Positions 20,104 to 31,278 of a stretch of DNA of 64,000 bases are shown piece by piece (the first letter of the stretch is position 1; each line of letters begins with the position of its first letter). Below the pieces are notes generated by a model that saw nothing but the letters and a program-made list of their open reading frames with translations, did no database searches and was not told where the DNA came from. The stretch covers positions 41,670,970 through 41,734,969 of the forward strand of contig OX393579.1 in NCBI GenBank assembly GCA_947652605.1, given 5' to 3'. The translations under genes were made by a program, and so were the position numbers. This DNA is from Elmis aenea. Taxonomy: Eukaryota; Arthropoda; Insecta; Coleoptera; Elmidae.

Positions 20104-21529
20104 TAGCGTCATCCAAAAAGTCTGCAACAAATGGGAAAAATTTTTATTATTGATTTCTCAGAATATTTTATTGTTGATAAAAGTTGGTGCATGGTCTAAA
20201 ACTAATTTTAAGATAAACAAAGTGATAAAAAGTCAGGGCACTAGATTTTAATGATTTTTGAAATCTTTGCAAGAGTAAAGTGCCCTTATTTTAGGAGATA
20301 CAAAAACAATTTATAGGAAAAAGTTATTTAGAATCTCAAAGTAAGGCTACATTTAAATTTTAAAAATCAAATTACAAATTTTATTTTTTAAGAAATTTTA
20401 ACATTCAAAAGTCTGCAACAAATGGAGAAGTTTTTTATTATTGATTTCTCAGAAAATTTTATTCTTCATAAAAGTTGGTGCATGGTTCATAGGACACTAG
20501 ATTTTAGCGATTTTTGAAATATTTGCAAGAGTAAAGTGCCTTTATTTTAAGAGATACAAAAAAAATTTGTAGGATAAAGTTATTTAGAATCTCAAAATAG
20601 GGCTAGATGTAAATTTTGATGATCAAGTTCCAACTTTTATTTATTAAGAAATTTTAAGCACTTTTGCGAATATTTCAAAAATTGCTAAAATTTAGTGTCC
20701 TATTTTTTTATTTAACCCTTTCAATACGAATTTTGGCCAATGAAGTAAATTTTGTGTCATGTATAAAAATGTGTTGCTGTGGCTTAAAAATATATGTATA
20801 CAAAGTTTCAAATGTTTAGCTTTTACTTTTTTTCATAGAAGGGCTTGGGATACACATGTCCCAGCAGTATAGAACGGTTGGGATAAATTTGTCCCAGCAG
20901 TAACTTATGAAGACACACATGACCACACAAAAGTTGACTGAGAGGAGCCACATGCATTCCTGATACAAATTAAAGTGATTCACGTGTAGTGTGAGCTCCT
21001 CAGAACTACTAACAAATCCCATCCCAAGGTATTATAAAGCGATATAACACAATGCAGTATTTTTCAAACATTCTTTGGGATGTATATATCCCCGCAGTAT
21101 TGAAAGGGTTAAACTTTTTTTCACCTTAAAATTAGTTTTGGGCCATGCACTACCGTTTATCAAGAATATAATTTTTGGAGAAATCGATAATAAAAAACTT
21201 TTCCATTTGTTGCAGACTTTTTGAATTTTAAAATTTCTTAAAAAATAAAAATTAGAATTTGACCTTTAAAATTTAAATCTAGCCTTATTTTGAGATTTTA
21301 AATAACTTTTTCCTATACATTTTTTTTATATCTCCTAAAATAAGGGCTCTTTACTCTTGCTTATAGTTCAAAAATCGTTATAGGTAATCTAGTGTCCCAT
21401 GACTTTTTATTGAATTTTTTCTTAAAATTAGTTTTAAGCCATGCACCAACTTTTATCAAGAATAACATTTTCTGAGATATTAATAATAAAAATTTTTCCC
21501 CTTTGTTGCAGACTTTTTGAATGACGCTG
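20104..21529. mobile_element. Palindromic element with doubled arms (CAGCGTCATTC ends, TA target)
   Basis: Ends TAGCGTCATCCAAAAAGTCT (left) and CAGCGTCATTCAAAAAGTCT (right, other strand), flanked by TA. Each arm starts with a unit containing AAAAGTCTGCAACAAATGG, and that unit is repeated in tandem (left at 20113 and 20408; right at about 21515 and 21225). The arms are therefore two-fold. The spacer holds a piggyBac-type MITE (20716-21108). Related arm sequence (GGACACTAGATTTTA) appears in the element at 63640. Confidence 0.88.
20716..21108. mobile_element. piggyBac-type MITE (TTAA target) with GGGATA...TGTCCC dyads
   Basis: Perfect inverted end CCCTTTCAATAC flanked by TTAA at 20712-20715 and 21109-21112. 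Three internal dyads, GGGATACACATGTCCC (20847), GGGATAAATTTGTCCC (20880) and GGGATGTATATATCCC (21077), are each followed by a nGCAGTA block. No ORF. It lies in the middle of the 20104-21529 palindrome. Confidence 0.85.
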
Positions 21530-22320
21530 TAAATTTGTTATTATGTGTAAGAGGGATTTTCAGCGCCATCTCTTGCGCCCTTGGCACTTGCCCCGTTGAT
21601 AATTTCATTGCTATCTACATTGCTACGGTACTGTATACAAGCGCCGCGCCGATCGAGTAGGTACATAAATTTAATCGCAATCTCCGCTCTCCAGTCAAAA
21701 TTACCTAATAAGCAAACTGGAGAGTGATTTACGCGTTTTTGCGAATTTTTTTGAATAGTATGGGATTGAAATCTTTAATCCTTGATCATTTTTACATACT
21801 ATTTTTCAAACTAAAATTGTATTTTCAATTTTTGTAAAACATGAAAGACCGCAAGGGCGGCATTTGGCCGCCCTCTATATCGGCCGCCCACGTGAGGGGC
21901 ACGCTTTCGCCCCCCGCCAGAAACGGCCCTGCCAAAATATTAACGCCAAATTTGTTTTTATTCAAAGGCGAACTATGCTGATTTACATGTTAATTCATAG
22001 GAAGTATTTTATAATCTAAATAATCGAATATTTGAATAATTGGACTTTCATCGTTTTAATATGATTGTCAACACTGTCATTTTGCGATCGTTCTTTAGGA
22101 AGTTCTCTGCTCTGAATTTTGTAAAAAGAGGATGGTGACTAAGAAAAAATAGGTGCTCGACTTGGTGAAAAAAAACGGTTAAGCTGGTATTAACCGTTAT
22201 TTAATTACGGTTCACGAAAACGAAATATTATGGGTGAGTACGCAAAGAACGAAAACGAAATATATGGTTTTCGTTTCGATCAAAAACAAACGAAATATTT
22301 TTCGTTTTTAGTCCCTGTTT

Positions 22321-24392
22321 GGAATTGCAATATATTTAATGGTAAATGCATTAAAATTAGTTGGCTATGAAGGTATTGTATGCATTAATTATTGCACGCT
22401 AATGCTCACATAATTATGTTATACAAAATTAATGTAAAAATTATTCCATTAAACTTATAACAACGTATAAACCATAATGAGTATAAAATAACTTGCTCTA
22501 CAAGAGTTTATTAGGCAAAATTTCTCCCGTGCCAGAAATATTACTACAATGTTATTAAAATCGATGATATCAAACAAAAGATTATCGAAATTTTCTACTT
22601 TAAAAACCTTACGATCGAAGTTTTAAGCCAATTCGCGATAAAATGTCAGAATTTAATTTTCGAATTAATACGGGCTAGATTAAGCAGTAAAATTTTAATG
22701 TGTAATAAAGCCTTAATTAGACCATTAAATTGTAATTAATCAAATTTTATTACCTCGAAGCCGACTACCTTAAAACACCACATAAATCGTAATTAAAAAA
22801 AGGTAAAAAGTACATTACTATGAGGTTATTTTAATACCGGTAATATTTCTTAGACGATAAATAAATATTATGTAGTACTTTTAACTTTTCTGAATAAAAC
22901 AGTGTGCGAAGTTATTTTTAGGAATTCATTTTTGTTTTCTCATATTGTTCTGCTAAGTGATTTGGCATTCAACTGCCCAACATTCAGACTGTCCGGTGAT
23001 AGCGAGTAGTGAGTGATATGGATTGCATGCTAACTTATGTCATTGAACGTGAATTGTCCACTCTGTTACGGATCAAAAGTTTCGATTTCCATTCTAACCA
23101 ATTAGTTGCGAAATTGGCAGTGCATCATAAGCTAACCAACAACACAGTCTTCTAACCTTCGAACAAAGTTAAATTAGGTGCACGATAAATATAAAGCAAT
23201 TAAAATATCTTAGCAAGAATTATTAAACAACAATTATTCTCCTTCAATAATTCCTTAACCGACTAGTCCTAATTATTTCAAAGCATATGTTTTTTAAATT
23301 GCTATAGGAACACACAAGAATTCTGGTACCATAATGCAAGAATTACATAAAACCTTTGTTCAAAATTGGGCCTGCAATATTGTTATCCATTAACTAGCAC
23401 TCTTAATCATCTTTCTTGTACTTTTAATATTTTTGAAACATAGGTTAAGAAAGATAAAACAACCTGTATAATTACTATCTTTTACAAAGATAAACAGCAA
23501 GAACAAAATACCGCAGGATTAAGGAAAAGTTTTTAGTGCGTAATGCTATTGCTTTTTACTTTTATGGGTCCCCAAACACCCTAAATACATTCTTATGTGT
23601 TTAAAAGAGATTTCCATCATTATTAAAACAAATTTATTGAAATTACATATCAATTATTTCCTTAAACTCATAATCGTCTTTACTTGGCACAATACTCATC
23701 TGTGCCGATAAATTACATTAGATTAGATATTACTGTGATACATGGTAATTAAATATACAAGAGGTTCGTGACTTCACAAGGTAAGTTGTTCAAATACCAC
23801 AATGTATCTTGAATATATTATGGCAACTAAAATTATAATACAAGCCCGTTCAAATATTATTAAAGGTAAAGTGTAGGTTTTAGTTAGCTAAAGCTTCTAA
23901 TTTATCTATATTAATATTAGGAGATTTCATAAATCTGCAACCGTTTTCACAGGAACTGAAAATGTGGTGCTTTTTTGCTACTACTATTCCTGGGCATTGA
24001 TTAACTTTTCAGTAAGCCGATTCGATTTTGTTAACAATATTTTTTTGGCTAGAAGCTGTTATTTATTTTAAAAATACATTGCTGAATAATAATATTGACG
24101 AACATTACAAAAAACAACATTGTAAAAAACAGTTTTTACACAAAAGAGATTTCCGTGGAATGAAAAAAAAATCCTTAATATTACCCAGATTGATAATTCC
24201 TTTAACTTATTGCTATAAAACGCATTTAAAAAAAAAAAAAGCCAAACATTCATTTAAGTCTAATTATTTTGTGGTAATAACGTTAAAAAACTTATTCCAG
24301 AAAATAAAAACAAACTTTGACAGCTTTTTTACACTCAGGCTTCATTTCTTATAATAAGCGAGATTCTCTTATTTAAATCAACCTTTTGTGAT
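22321..24392. other. AT-rich stretch with no recognised feature
   Basis: No bounded repeat or coding relic could be supported in this 2-kb interval. Confidence 0.5.
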
Positions 24393-24605
24393 GGGTAGTT
24401 TACACGGTGACATTTGATGTCACGACATCAAATGTCATCGTTTGAACTACCCAAGTATGCTAGGCTTATGTCAAATGCCGCACTGTCAATATCGATGTCG
24501 CGACATCGCGGCACTAGCGTAATGACATCGTGGCATTGCGACATCAGGCTGTTCACACGGTGACATTTGATGTTGCGACATCAAAAGTCACCGTGTGAAC
24601 TACCC
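24393..24605. mobile_element. Short MITE made of GACATC dyads
   Basis: Ends GGGTAGTTTACACGGTGACA (left) and GGGTAGTTCACACGGTGAC (right, other strand). The 213-bp body is almost wholly dyads around GATGTCnCGACATC. Flanks TGA and TAA are compatible with a mutated 3-bp target like the other TAA-flanked elements here, but this is uncertain. No ORF. Confidence 0.75.
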
Positions 24606-26794
24606 TTAATTTATTTAAAATTGTTGAAAGTAACATTTTTTCATATACATATAATTGCTGTTTTTAACAAACAATAATGAAAGTGCATTTATTTAATAGC
24701 AACTTAGTCAGTTGGTAACAATATAAATAATAACCTGACACATTGCATCCGAGATTGGAAATGAATTAATTAAAACTAAATATAGACAAAACCAAATGTA
24801 TGATGAAAAACACAGGCCGATACAGAGTGATGTAAAAAATTAATTTAAATTAGGTTCTAGGTGCAAGGCAAATTAAATACCGCGAGTTTGCATCTGTAGT
24901 TTGTTAAGTTATTGTTTAATTATGGATGATGACTATAGTGATTTTGGTGTCAGTGGCGGACACAGAGAAAATATTGTACGTAGGTAATATCTCCGCAAAG
25001 TGTCTTTACTGGACTCGTATCCTTTCAGGACTCGCCTACGGCTCGTTCCAAAACAGTCTACTCGTCCAGTAAACTACCACTTTCCGGTCTTGTTACGTAA
25101 ATAACTGTTATTGACCTTTGTTTGTGTTCCAAACTACATACTTGTCACTCTTTGCAAAGACATGGCATCATGCGTTTTCTGTAAAAATCGGGGTAAAAGT
25201 ATCTAATAACATTTTTTAATTAAACAAGAAGTCATCGATTGATCGATATTGGAGATAGCTGATTTTATCCTGGTTTAGGAATGCAGTAGCTCCGAGTGTT
25301 TGTCAAAGTTTTCATCATGTTGGTCAAAAATAAATCTGTTTCTCAAGTTCATTTGCATATTCTTTAATAAATTACTCGATCCCGAGCAACCACTCACAAA
25401 AGCACGATGGCTTTAAGAATTAAGGCTAAGAACTACCGTAACAATATTTAAAAAAAGTCGAGTAAAAGTATTCTAAGAAATAAATTATGTACAATTTAAC
25501 CACAAAGCCAAGTACCTAAATATGTCCTATTATTATACAAAAACCATTACATAATTAACAAGTTGTTAGCAACAAAGACGACAGTATTTATTAACAAAAA
25601 GAATTTAAACGAAACTTGTGATTGAAAGCGTTCATTTAAAACTTTTTAAACAACACCACATTGGGATTATAAGGAAAGGCACTGGTTTTGAAAATATGTA
25701 TGACGTTAAAATATAATTGATTAATATAATTGGAAACTAAATGTAATTGTGGCAACGATTTTCGCAAAAAATAGGTAAAATTCCATCAAGGGTATAATGC
25801 CTAATATTAATAACATTATGTCTTTATTTCCTATTTTAAGGAGCAAATATTATGGTAATAAAAAGGTGGTAGTTAAAACATCCAATTTAGTTCGCATGGT
25901 GAGGTGCGTTACGCGTTTTTAGGGGGTAATTAAACGTATTACTGCCATATTGCGTATAAACCGTAATAACAAATACAATGAAAAACGAATTGCTTTATTA
26001 GCGCGCCATGTAATATGATAGCGTAAACTTAACATAAGCGTATATTATCGACAAATAAAACAAACACACAATCCAACTTTTCTGGGACATAATTTATATA
26101 CCACGTTTAAAGCAATTAAATTTTATTAATTGAAATTATATTCGTGAATAACAATAAAAAAATGTAACGACACATAAGAAACTTATAAATAATGTAATGG
26201 AGTAATAAAAACTTTATTTCATAAAATTAGAATTCTATAGTTTCAAGGTTAAGGTTTAGCGCAAAATTCTGTATTTCATACATATTCAGATTCATGCCTG
26301 CTGTGTCTGAAACTGGAAAATGAATTCTCGATTCTAGAGGTAACCCAACTTTCGTGAAGTTTCTTTTGAAGCAGCAGGTTTTATTGAGCGCAACAACTGC
26401 CATTTTATGCGTTGAAACATATCTTGCCAAATAAATGAGGTATTTCAAAAACACCGTTTTACTAATACCGCTATACGAGATTTTATTAAAGTAAAATGAA
26501 TACATTTACTCGAAGAAACGTAAACAGAAATCGTTCTATTAAATTCAACGTTTTACTTTTTTAAAGGTTGTATTTTCCTAAAATGTGCGTATTTGAACAC
26601 ATAAGACTTTATGACGCATAATTATTTAAACATTATTTTTTTACGACTTAAGATAAACTAAACTTGATGTCAAATGTTTGACACATCAAAAATAACAAAT
26701 TTCGTATAGTGCTTTAGTTGGACACCTTAGCAAAGAAAACGCAAAACTGTGATTACAAGCGCGCATAAGTTAAAAACAAACTAAGCTTAGGCAG
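24606..26794. other. Mostly unassigned; one weak inverted repeat
   Basis: A partial inverted repeat lies at about 24974-25102, with TACGTA at both edges and internal AAAGTG and TTTACTGGAC blocks in opposite orientations. The rest shows nothing I can name. Confidence 0.35.
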
Positions 26795-26985
26795 AATACA
26801 ACTAGGAATTGTAAATCGCAAAAAATGCTCTTCAAATTTTACCGGTAATTTGCCAGTTTTTTCCAGTAATTCCGGTAATTTTACAATGTCTTTCTAATCA
26901 TGATAAAAATCTAAATCAAATAATCGAAAAAAAAATTACGTATTTTCAAAGAGAAAAATAAGGGGAAAACATACAAATGGCATAT

Positions 26986-27138
26986 GATTGTTTACTCACT
27001 ACTCGACCAACAAATGTAGTAGAAACCGAAAGAGCTTTTTCCGCGGCTGGATTATTTTGTACAAAAATTAGGTCGCAATTAGGAGACGATAAAGATTAAT
27101 TATGTTTTCTACGTGCTTATTTTTTAAGAAAAGTTTAA
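26986..27138 (+). pseudogene. hAT transposase C-terminal dimerisation domain relic
   Basis: About 50 codons read DCLLTTRPTNVVETERAFSA, then AGLFCTKIRSQLGDDK, a stop, and LCFLRAYFL. The P-T(S)-x-x-x-E-R-x-FS-x-AG core followed by K-R-S-x-L is the hallmark of the hATC domain near the end of hAT transposases. Only this C-terminal piece survives and it has an internal TAA, so it is not functional. It fits its location within a bounded hAT with an 8-bp duplication. Confidence 0.85.
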
Positions 27139-27440
27139 AATAAAAAACACTGTTAATAATTTGACAAGATATTTTATGTTATATCATTTTATATTTTATG
27201 TTCAGAATAGTTTTATTTTCATGTGTTTTTTGTAATACCTATGCTGGATTATATTTTTTGTAATATTTTTATTTTATTTATTATATATTGTTATATTATA
27301 TTGTATTATATAAATATTACATAAAAAAACATTACGTTGATATCTGTTAACTAATATATTGTATGAAACTGATTGGGATAGTTTAGGCTTCAACTATCTC
27401 AATCAGTTCCATAATAAATAAATGTATGTAAATATATTTA

Positions 27441-27553
27441 TTTTTAATATGGTTTTCGGAGTTTATCCGGGTAATATTTAAATTGGCTCGACGTTTCGGC
27501 AAGCTCTCACTATAGGGGAGACGCCGATAAACTCCGAAAACTATATTAAAAAT
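27441..27553. repeat. Inverted repeat with AAACTCCGAAAAC arms
   Basis: TTTTTAATATGGTTTTCGGA at 27441 is mirrored by the complement ending at 27553, around a 55-bp spacer containing GACGTTTCGGCAAGCTC. CCGAAACGTCGA-type words occur in Penelope-like retroelements, but no coding or ribozyme core is visible here, so no family is assigned. Confidence 0.5.
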
Positions 27554-27600
27554 GTTAGTAACCGCAAAAATCTAAAAAGAAACAATATAATATAAATATA

Positions 27601-28262
27601 CAGGGTGCACCACGACCCTGAGATTCTTCGATAGCTCCTTTATTAATCAAAATATCAAAAAATGTTTAATACAAATATTGTGCGAACCTATTTTCTACAT
27701 AACCTAAATTAATAATTTCGAAAGACAATTAAATTCTCTACAAGAAAATGTAAAAATATACAGGGTGTTACGTTTAAGAAAAATGACTTATCGATGTTTA
27801 AAGTTTCACAAGTTTGACCAAGCGTAAAAAACACCCTGTATAATATTTTTTAAATGTAGCTAGCGCAAAGTGTTAATTAATCTATTGTCAATCTAAGTTT
27901 TAAACGAAATGTTACCGCTTTTTTAAATAACTTTAATGTTAAAAAAAATTGAAAGTGCTGTATCGCTCAAAATTTTCACAAAAATGTAAATTTTACGAAA
28001 ACGGTTGACTTAAGACCCATAAACCTTATACATTTTTTAAAGTAAATTTTAAGAGGAATCCAAAAATGTAAAATTATACAGGGTGTTTTATTTAAAAAAA
28101 TTAAATTTTTATATGTGCCGGTCAAACGAAACACTCTGTATATTTGAAAATAATTTTAGGTTATGTAGAAAATAGGTTTGCACAATATTTGTATTAAACA
28201 TTTTTTGATATTTTCATTAATAAAGGAGCTATCGAAGAATCTCAGGGTCGTGGTGCACCCTG
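27601..28262. mobile_element. CAGGGTGCACCACGACCCTG palindromic element (TA target)
   Basis: Arms of about 120 bp at the ends are nearly perfectly complementary, flanked by TA. Inside are smaller bounded units with the same CAGGGTGT...ACACCCTG ends: 27762-27838 and about 28080-28136. These are partly complementary to each other. The inner unit shares AAAATGTAAAAATATACAG with the 538-1453 palindrome. No ORF. Confidence 0.88.
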
Positions 28263-28377
28263 TATATAATAATATGGTTTACCGGTAAATTACCGGTAAA
28301 CCGGTTTTGATTGACAGTTTTACCGAATTACCGGTTATTCAAAAAGTCGGTAAATTTACAATCCCTAAATACAACCA

Positions 28378-29765
28378 CAGTGTGTTTCAAAAAGGATGCA
28401 ACCCTGAAGATAAGAGAGTAGAACTATGTCCAGCTTATGCCATATCAGTCAGGTTACAATACTGTACACTGTACAGGGTTTTCCAAATTCGATGGGATTA
28501 CATGGGCATGGGCATCGCGCTTAATAGTAACGATTAAGAAACGGTTAAATTACCAAAAATGTGCTGTTTTTTGGTAAAAGTTCAGAACCGTTTTCAAAAA
28601 TATTTTATCATTTCCGGTTTTTGAGTTATTAAAATAAACTTTTTTTTTGTTACATTTATAATATGTCACATCTTCCTTATTGTTTTAAATATCGAAAAAG
28701 TTTGTGAAGATTATTTTTAGATATTTTCATGTAGGTAAATTTTGATAATACACATTTTTTTACGCTTGCCGTTAAAAAGTTATGACACAAACTCACCTTT
28801 TTTTTAAATAGAAGCTATAGTTGGCTATGACCTATTTAAATTCCTAATTTTTGCCCTTTTCAAATATATGAGGGTTGATGTATTTATTTTCAATAATACG
28901 CAAGTTGCAAAGGATTTTTAATTTTTTTAAAGATGAGGAACCAAACGAAGGCTGTGAAAACAAAAAAAAAAACAAGAAAAACAGGAAATTATAGAATATT
29001 TGAGAACGGTCCCAAGTTTGTCTCAAAAAAACTGCACATTTTTGGTAATTTAACCGTTTCTCTATCTTGACTATTAAGCGAGATACCCATGTAATCCCAT
29101 CGAATTTGGACCACCCTGTACTGAGGGTTAACCGTCTCTAGCCGTTGATTTGAATTTGTCACTAGCCTCTCACGCATAAGCGTTTATTACTTTGTATTGC
29201 GTCAGCTATGCCGTTTTCCATAGACGAACGTGTATTTATTGTTAAAACTTTTTGGGTGTATTAACTTTACAAACGTGTGTACAGGAGTTTGAGTTGAAGT
29301 ATCCTCAGTCTGCAGTCTGCAGTCTGCAGTCAACAAGTCGACAATATCTCGTTTGATACTGGATCTGTATAGGATCGAAAGAGCCCTGTCCGGCCATCAC
29401 TTTTAACTGCCAAAGTTCTTGATGATGTGTCTCAATGTTTAACTCGCTCGACTAAATACATTGTCGACTTGTAATAAACTGTCGACTGAGGATAATTCGA
29501 ACTCCTGAATCAAACGTTTGTACGACTTATATGGCCAACAAGTCTCGACAATACATACATGTTCGTCTTTAGAAAACGGCATAGCTGACGCAATACAAAG
29601 TAATAAACGCTTATGCTTTGGTTGTTGACAAATTCAATTCAACGGCTAGAGACAGTTAACCTGTAGTACAGTATTGCCATCTGACTGACATTATGGCATA
29701 AAATTTACCTGGGCATAAGTTTTACTTGCTTATCTTCAGGGTTACGTCCTTTTTTAAAGACACTG
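28378..29765. mobile_element. CAGTGTG palindromic element, left arm interrupted
   Basis: Ends CAGTGTGTTTCAAAAAGGAT and, on the other strand, CAGTGTCTTTAAAAAAGGAC. The left arm is 28378-28473 plus 29119-29350, and the right arm about 29470-29765. A different palindromic element (28474-29118) splits the left arm. The right flank is TA; the left is CA. The spacer contains TGCAGTC repeated about four times near 29309-29335 and a nested CAGGAGTT(T/C)GA inverted pair. Confidence 0.8.
28474..29118. mobile_element. CAGGGTGGTCCAAATTCG palindromic element (TA target)
   Basis: It opens CAGGGTTTTCCAAATTCGAT and closes with CGAATTTGGACCACCCTG, flanked by TA on both sides. Arms share GGGATTACATGGG and the AAACGGTTAAATTACCAAAA block. 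It lies inside the left arm of 28378-29765. Remnants of the same end type occur at 14612 and 47871. Confidence 0.88.
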
Positions 29766-30390
29766 TAAAACAAGCAAAAAGCTATGAATACCTAGAAACG
29801 CTAAAACTGATGGAAAATAAAAAAGAGAACAGATTCAGCAGCTTGGCTATTTACAGCGATAAAGAAACTATTGAAAAATTAGCAATACCCAAAGAAACGA
29901 AGGCGAAGACCTACCACAAACTGCTTAGCCCGGTCCTAACAAATGGAACCATGGCAAAAATCTAGAAAACGAATGAGAAGTATGCCAATAAGATTTTTAA
30001 GAAAAATTGAAGGAAATACGTGGGGACAAAATTAGACATGAAGCTCATAGAAAAAACTAAAAGATCAACCATTATAACACTTCATCTAGAAGACACACAT
30101 AAGATGATTGAGCCATGTGCATCGAATGGGAGAAAATAGGATGGCCAGGAAAACCATTGGTTTGCTAACTGGAGAAAAAACGGCATGGAAATACGAAGGA
30201 AAAGCTGTAATAAGGAAGGTAAAAGAAGGTGCCACAAATAGAAGGATCGAGTGGAGTAAGGTTAGAGAGCTATCCAAAGATAAAAGGAGATAGAGGGAGG
30301 AATACAAATTAAGTCCACATACTTAAGTAGAAACAAAAGTTTTACACCTAACGGTAGAAAGGCGTTAGATTACGTAGAAGTAGAAGAAGC
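29766..30390 (+). pseudogene. RTE-like LINE reverse transcriptase, C-terminal relic
   Basis: Recognisable pieces in order: KSYEYL (equivalent of the YLG segment), TYHKLLSPVLTNGT (equivalent of the LLYGSE.W segment), FLRKIEG, a VHRMGENRMARK segment (W-GH-RM equivalent) and a RRIEWSKVRELSKDKRR tail. It ends near GTAGAAGTAGAAGAAG, a GAA-rich tail like those at 11883 and 58231. Frame changes and stops show it is dead. Its 5' boundary is the insertion of the CAGTGTG element. Confidence 0.7.
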
Positions 30391-31270
30391 TTTGTTTGCG
30401 CATTTAGTTGCCATGTAAAAGGTAAATACGGACTGAAAGTAAATAGTAATAGTTTACTTAATAGAAAATTTTAAATGCATGCATTTATTATTAAAAATAG
30501 AACAATAAGCAAACATGTAGAATATTGTTTCAATTGGTCCAAAGTTTAATTTTATTATGAATTGTAGATAGTAATATTCCAATGTTCGTATTCATATTTT
30601 TCGATTCCTTGCGTTTCTAAGGTAACAAATTTTAAATTAGTTCTTAATAGTTTAAAAGCATAAATTTGTTATAAGAAACTAAAACTGAAAATAATTTGCT
30701 GCCCAAGCGTTATTGCAGCTCTCATATGCATCTGGGGCTGCAATATTTTGCTCTTTAGCTGCAAAGTAATACTTTCTGTTCTTGTTATACAAATAACTGA
30801 AATAACTATTTTATAATCTCTCATATTTACTATTGACTTTTATGATTTATGTAGTGCAGAATACCCGTCGAACACTGTGATCCTAAAACAAATTTCATTC
30901 CACATGCTCGTGTTTGTAATAACTATGTACCTACATTTAAGCCCAATACATGCACGGTATATGGTTCAACATTATGATCTCGGAAATCGCTAAATATTGC
31001 AAATAAGCAAACAAGTGTGTTTACATATTTAGTAGCATCATACCTTCAAAATGTCCATATTGTATCAAGTTTCTAAAATATCCTGAACAATACAATAAAT
31101 CTTTAATTACAAATTTTATATTTAAAATTGTACCAGCCTGCTTACATTTTTAAGCGCAATAGTAAAGATTTTTTATTTTTGGGGGCGCCAAATTTCTAAT
31201 ACTTAAAGTTAGTGTTAACAAGACTAAAAGACTTATTAAGAGTTAGAAATTTATACAAGAGTAATAAGTT
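30391..31270. other. AT-rich stretch with no recognised feature
   Basis: No bounded element or coding sequence is visible. Confidence 0.5.
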
Positions 31271-31278
31271 CCAAGCAT

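Larger units (their letters stand above)
20000..21931. mobile_element. hAT (CAGTGCCGTTTCTG) carrying a nested palindrome
   Basis: Ends CAGTGCCGTTTCTG and, on the other strand, CAGGGCCGTTTCTGG. Flanked by a perfect 8-bp duplication CCAAAATA at 19992-19999 and 21932-21939. The GC-rich tips (GGCCGCCCGCG) contrast with the AT-rich surroundings. Apart from about 100 bp at the left and 400 bp at the right, its length is the palindrome 20104-21529. No transposase ORF. Confidence 0.93.
19958..22317. mobile_element. hAT of the GTCCCTG/ACGAAAACG family, interrupted and left-truncated
   Basis: The right end (about 22140-22317) reads ACGAAAACGAAATATA... and finishes TTCGTTTTTAGTCCCTG, matching the right end of the hAT at 34751-35927. 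The left flank contains an AAATAAGTGAGCTTCA block followed by TTTTCTCC, which also occurs inside that hAT at about 34992-35017. The hAT 20000-21931 inserted just after that block. I could not find the expected CAGGGACTGAG left end. Confidence 0.6.
26803..28367. mobile_element. hAT (TAGGGATTGTAAAT ends) with transposase relic
   Basis: Ends TAGGAATTGTAAAT and, on the other strand, TAGGGATTGTAAAT. Flanked by a perfect 8-bp duplication AATACAAC at 26795-26802 and 28368-28375. ACCGGTAAATT motifs are dense next to both ends. It carries a short hATC relic (26986-27138), a small inverted repeat (27441-27553) and the palindrome 27601-28262, and is directly followed by the element starting at 28378. 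Confidence 0.92.

Noticed and set aside
24922..24990. Short frame starting MDDDYSDFGVSGG
   Set aside because: Only about 20 codons before a stop, with no homology I recognise; could be a transposon relic or chance.
24974..25102. Partial inverted repeat with TACGTA edges
   Set aside because: Complementarity is patchy and no target duplication is clear; not called as a mobile element.
27441..27553. Possible Penelope-like element or hammerhead ribozyme around the CCGAAACGTCGA word
   Set aside because: The CUGANGA core is absent and no RT or GIY-YIG coding is nearby; kept only as an inverted repeat.
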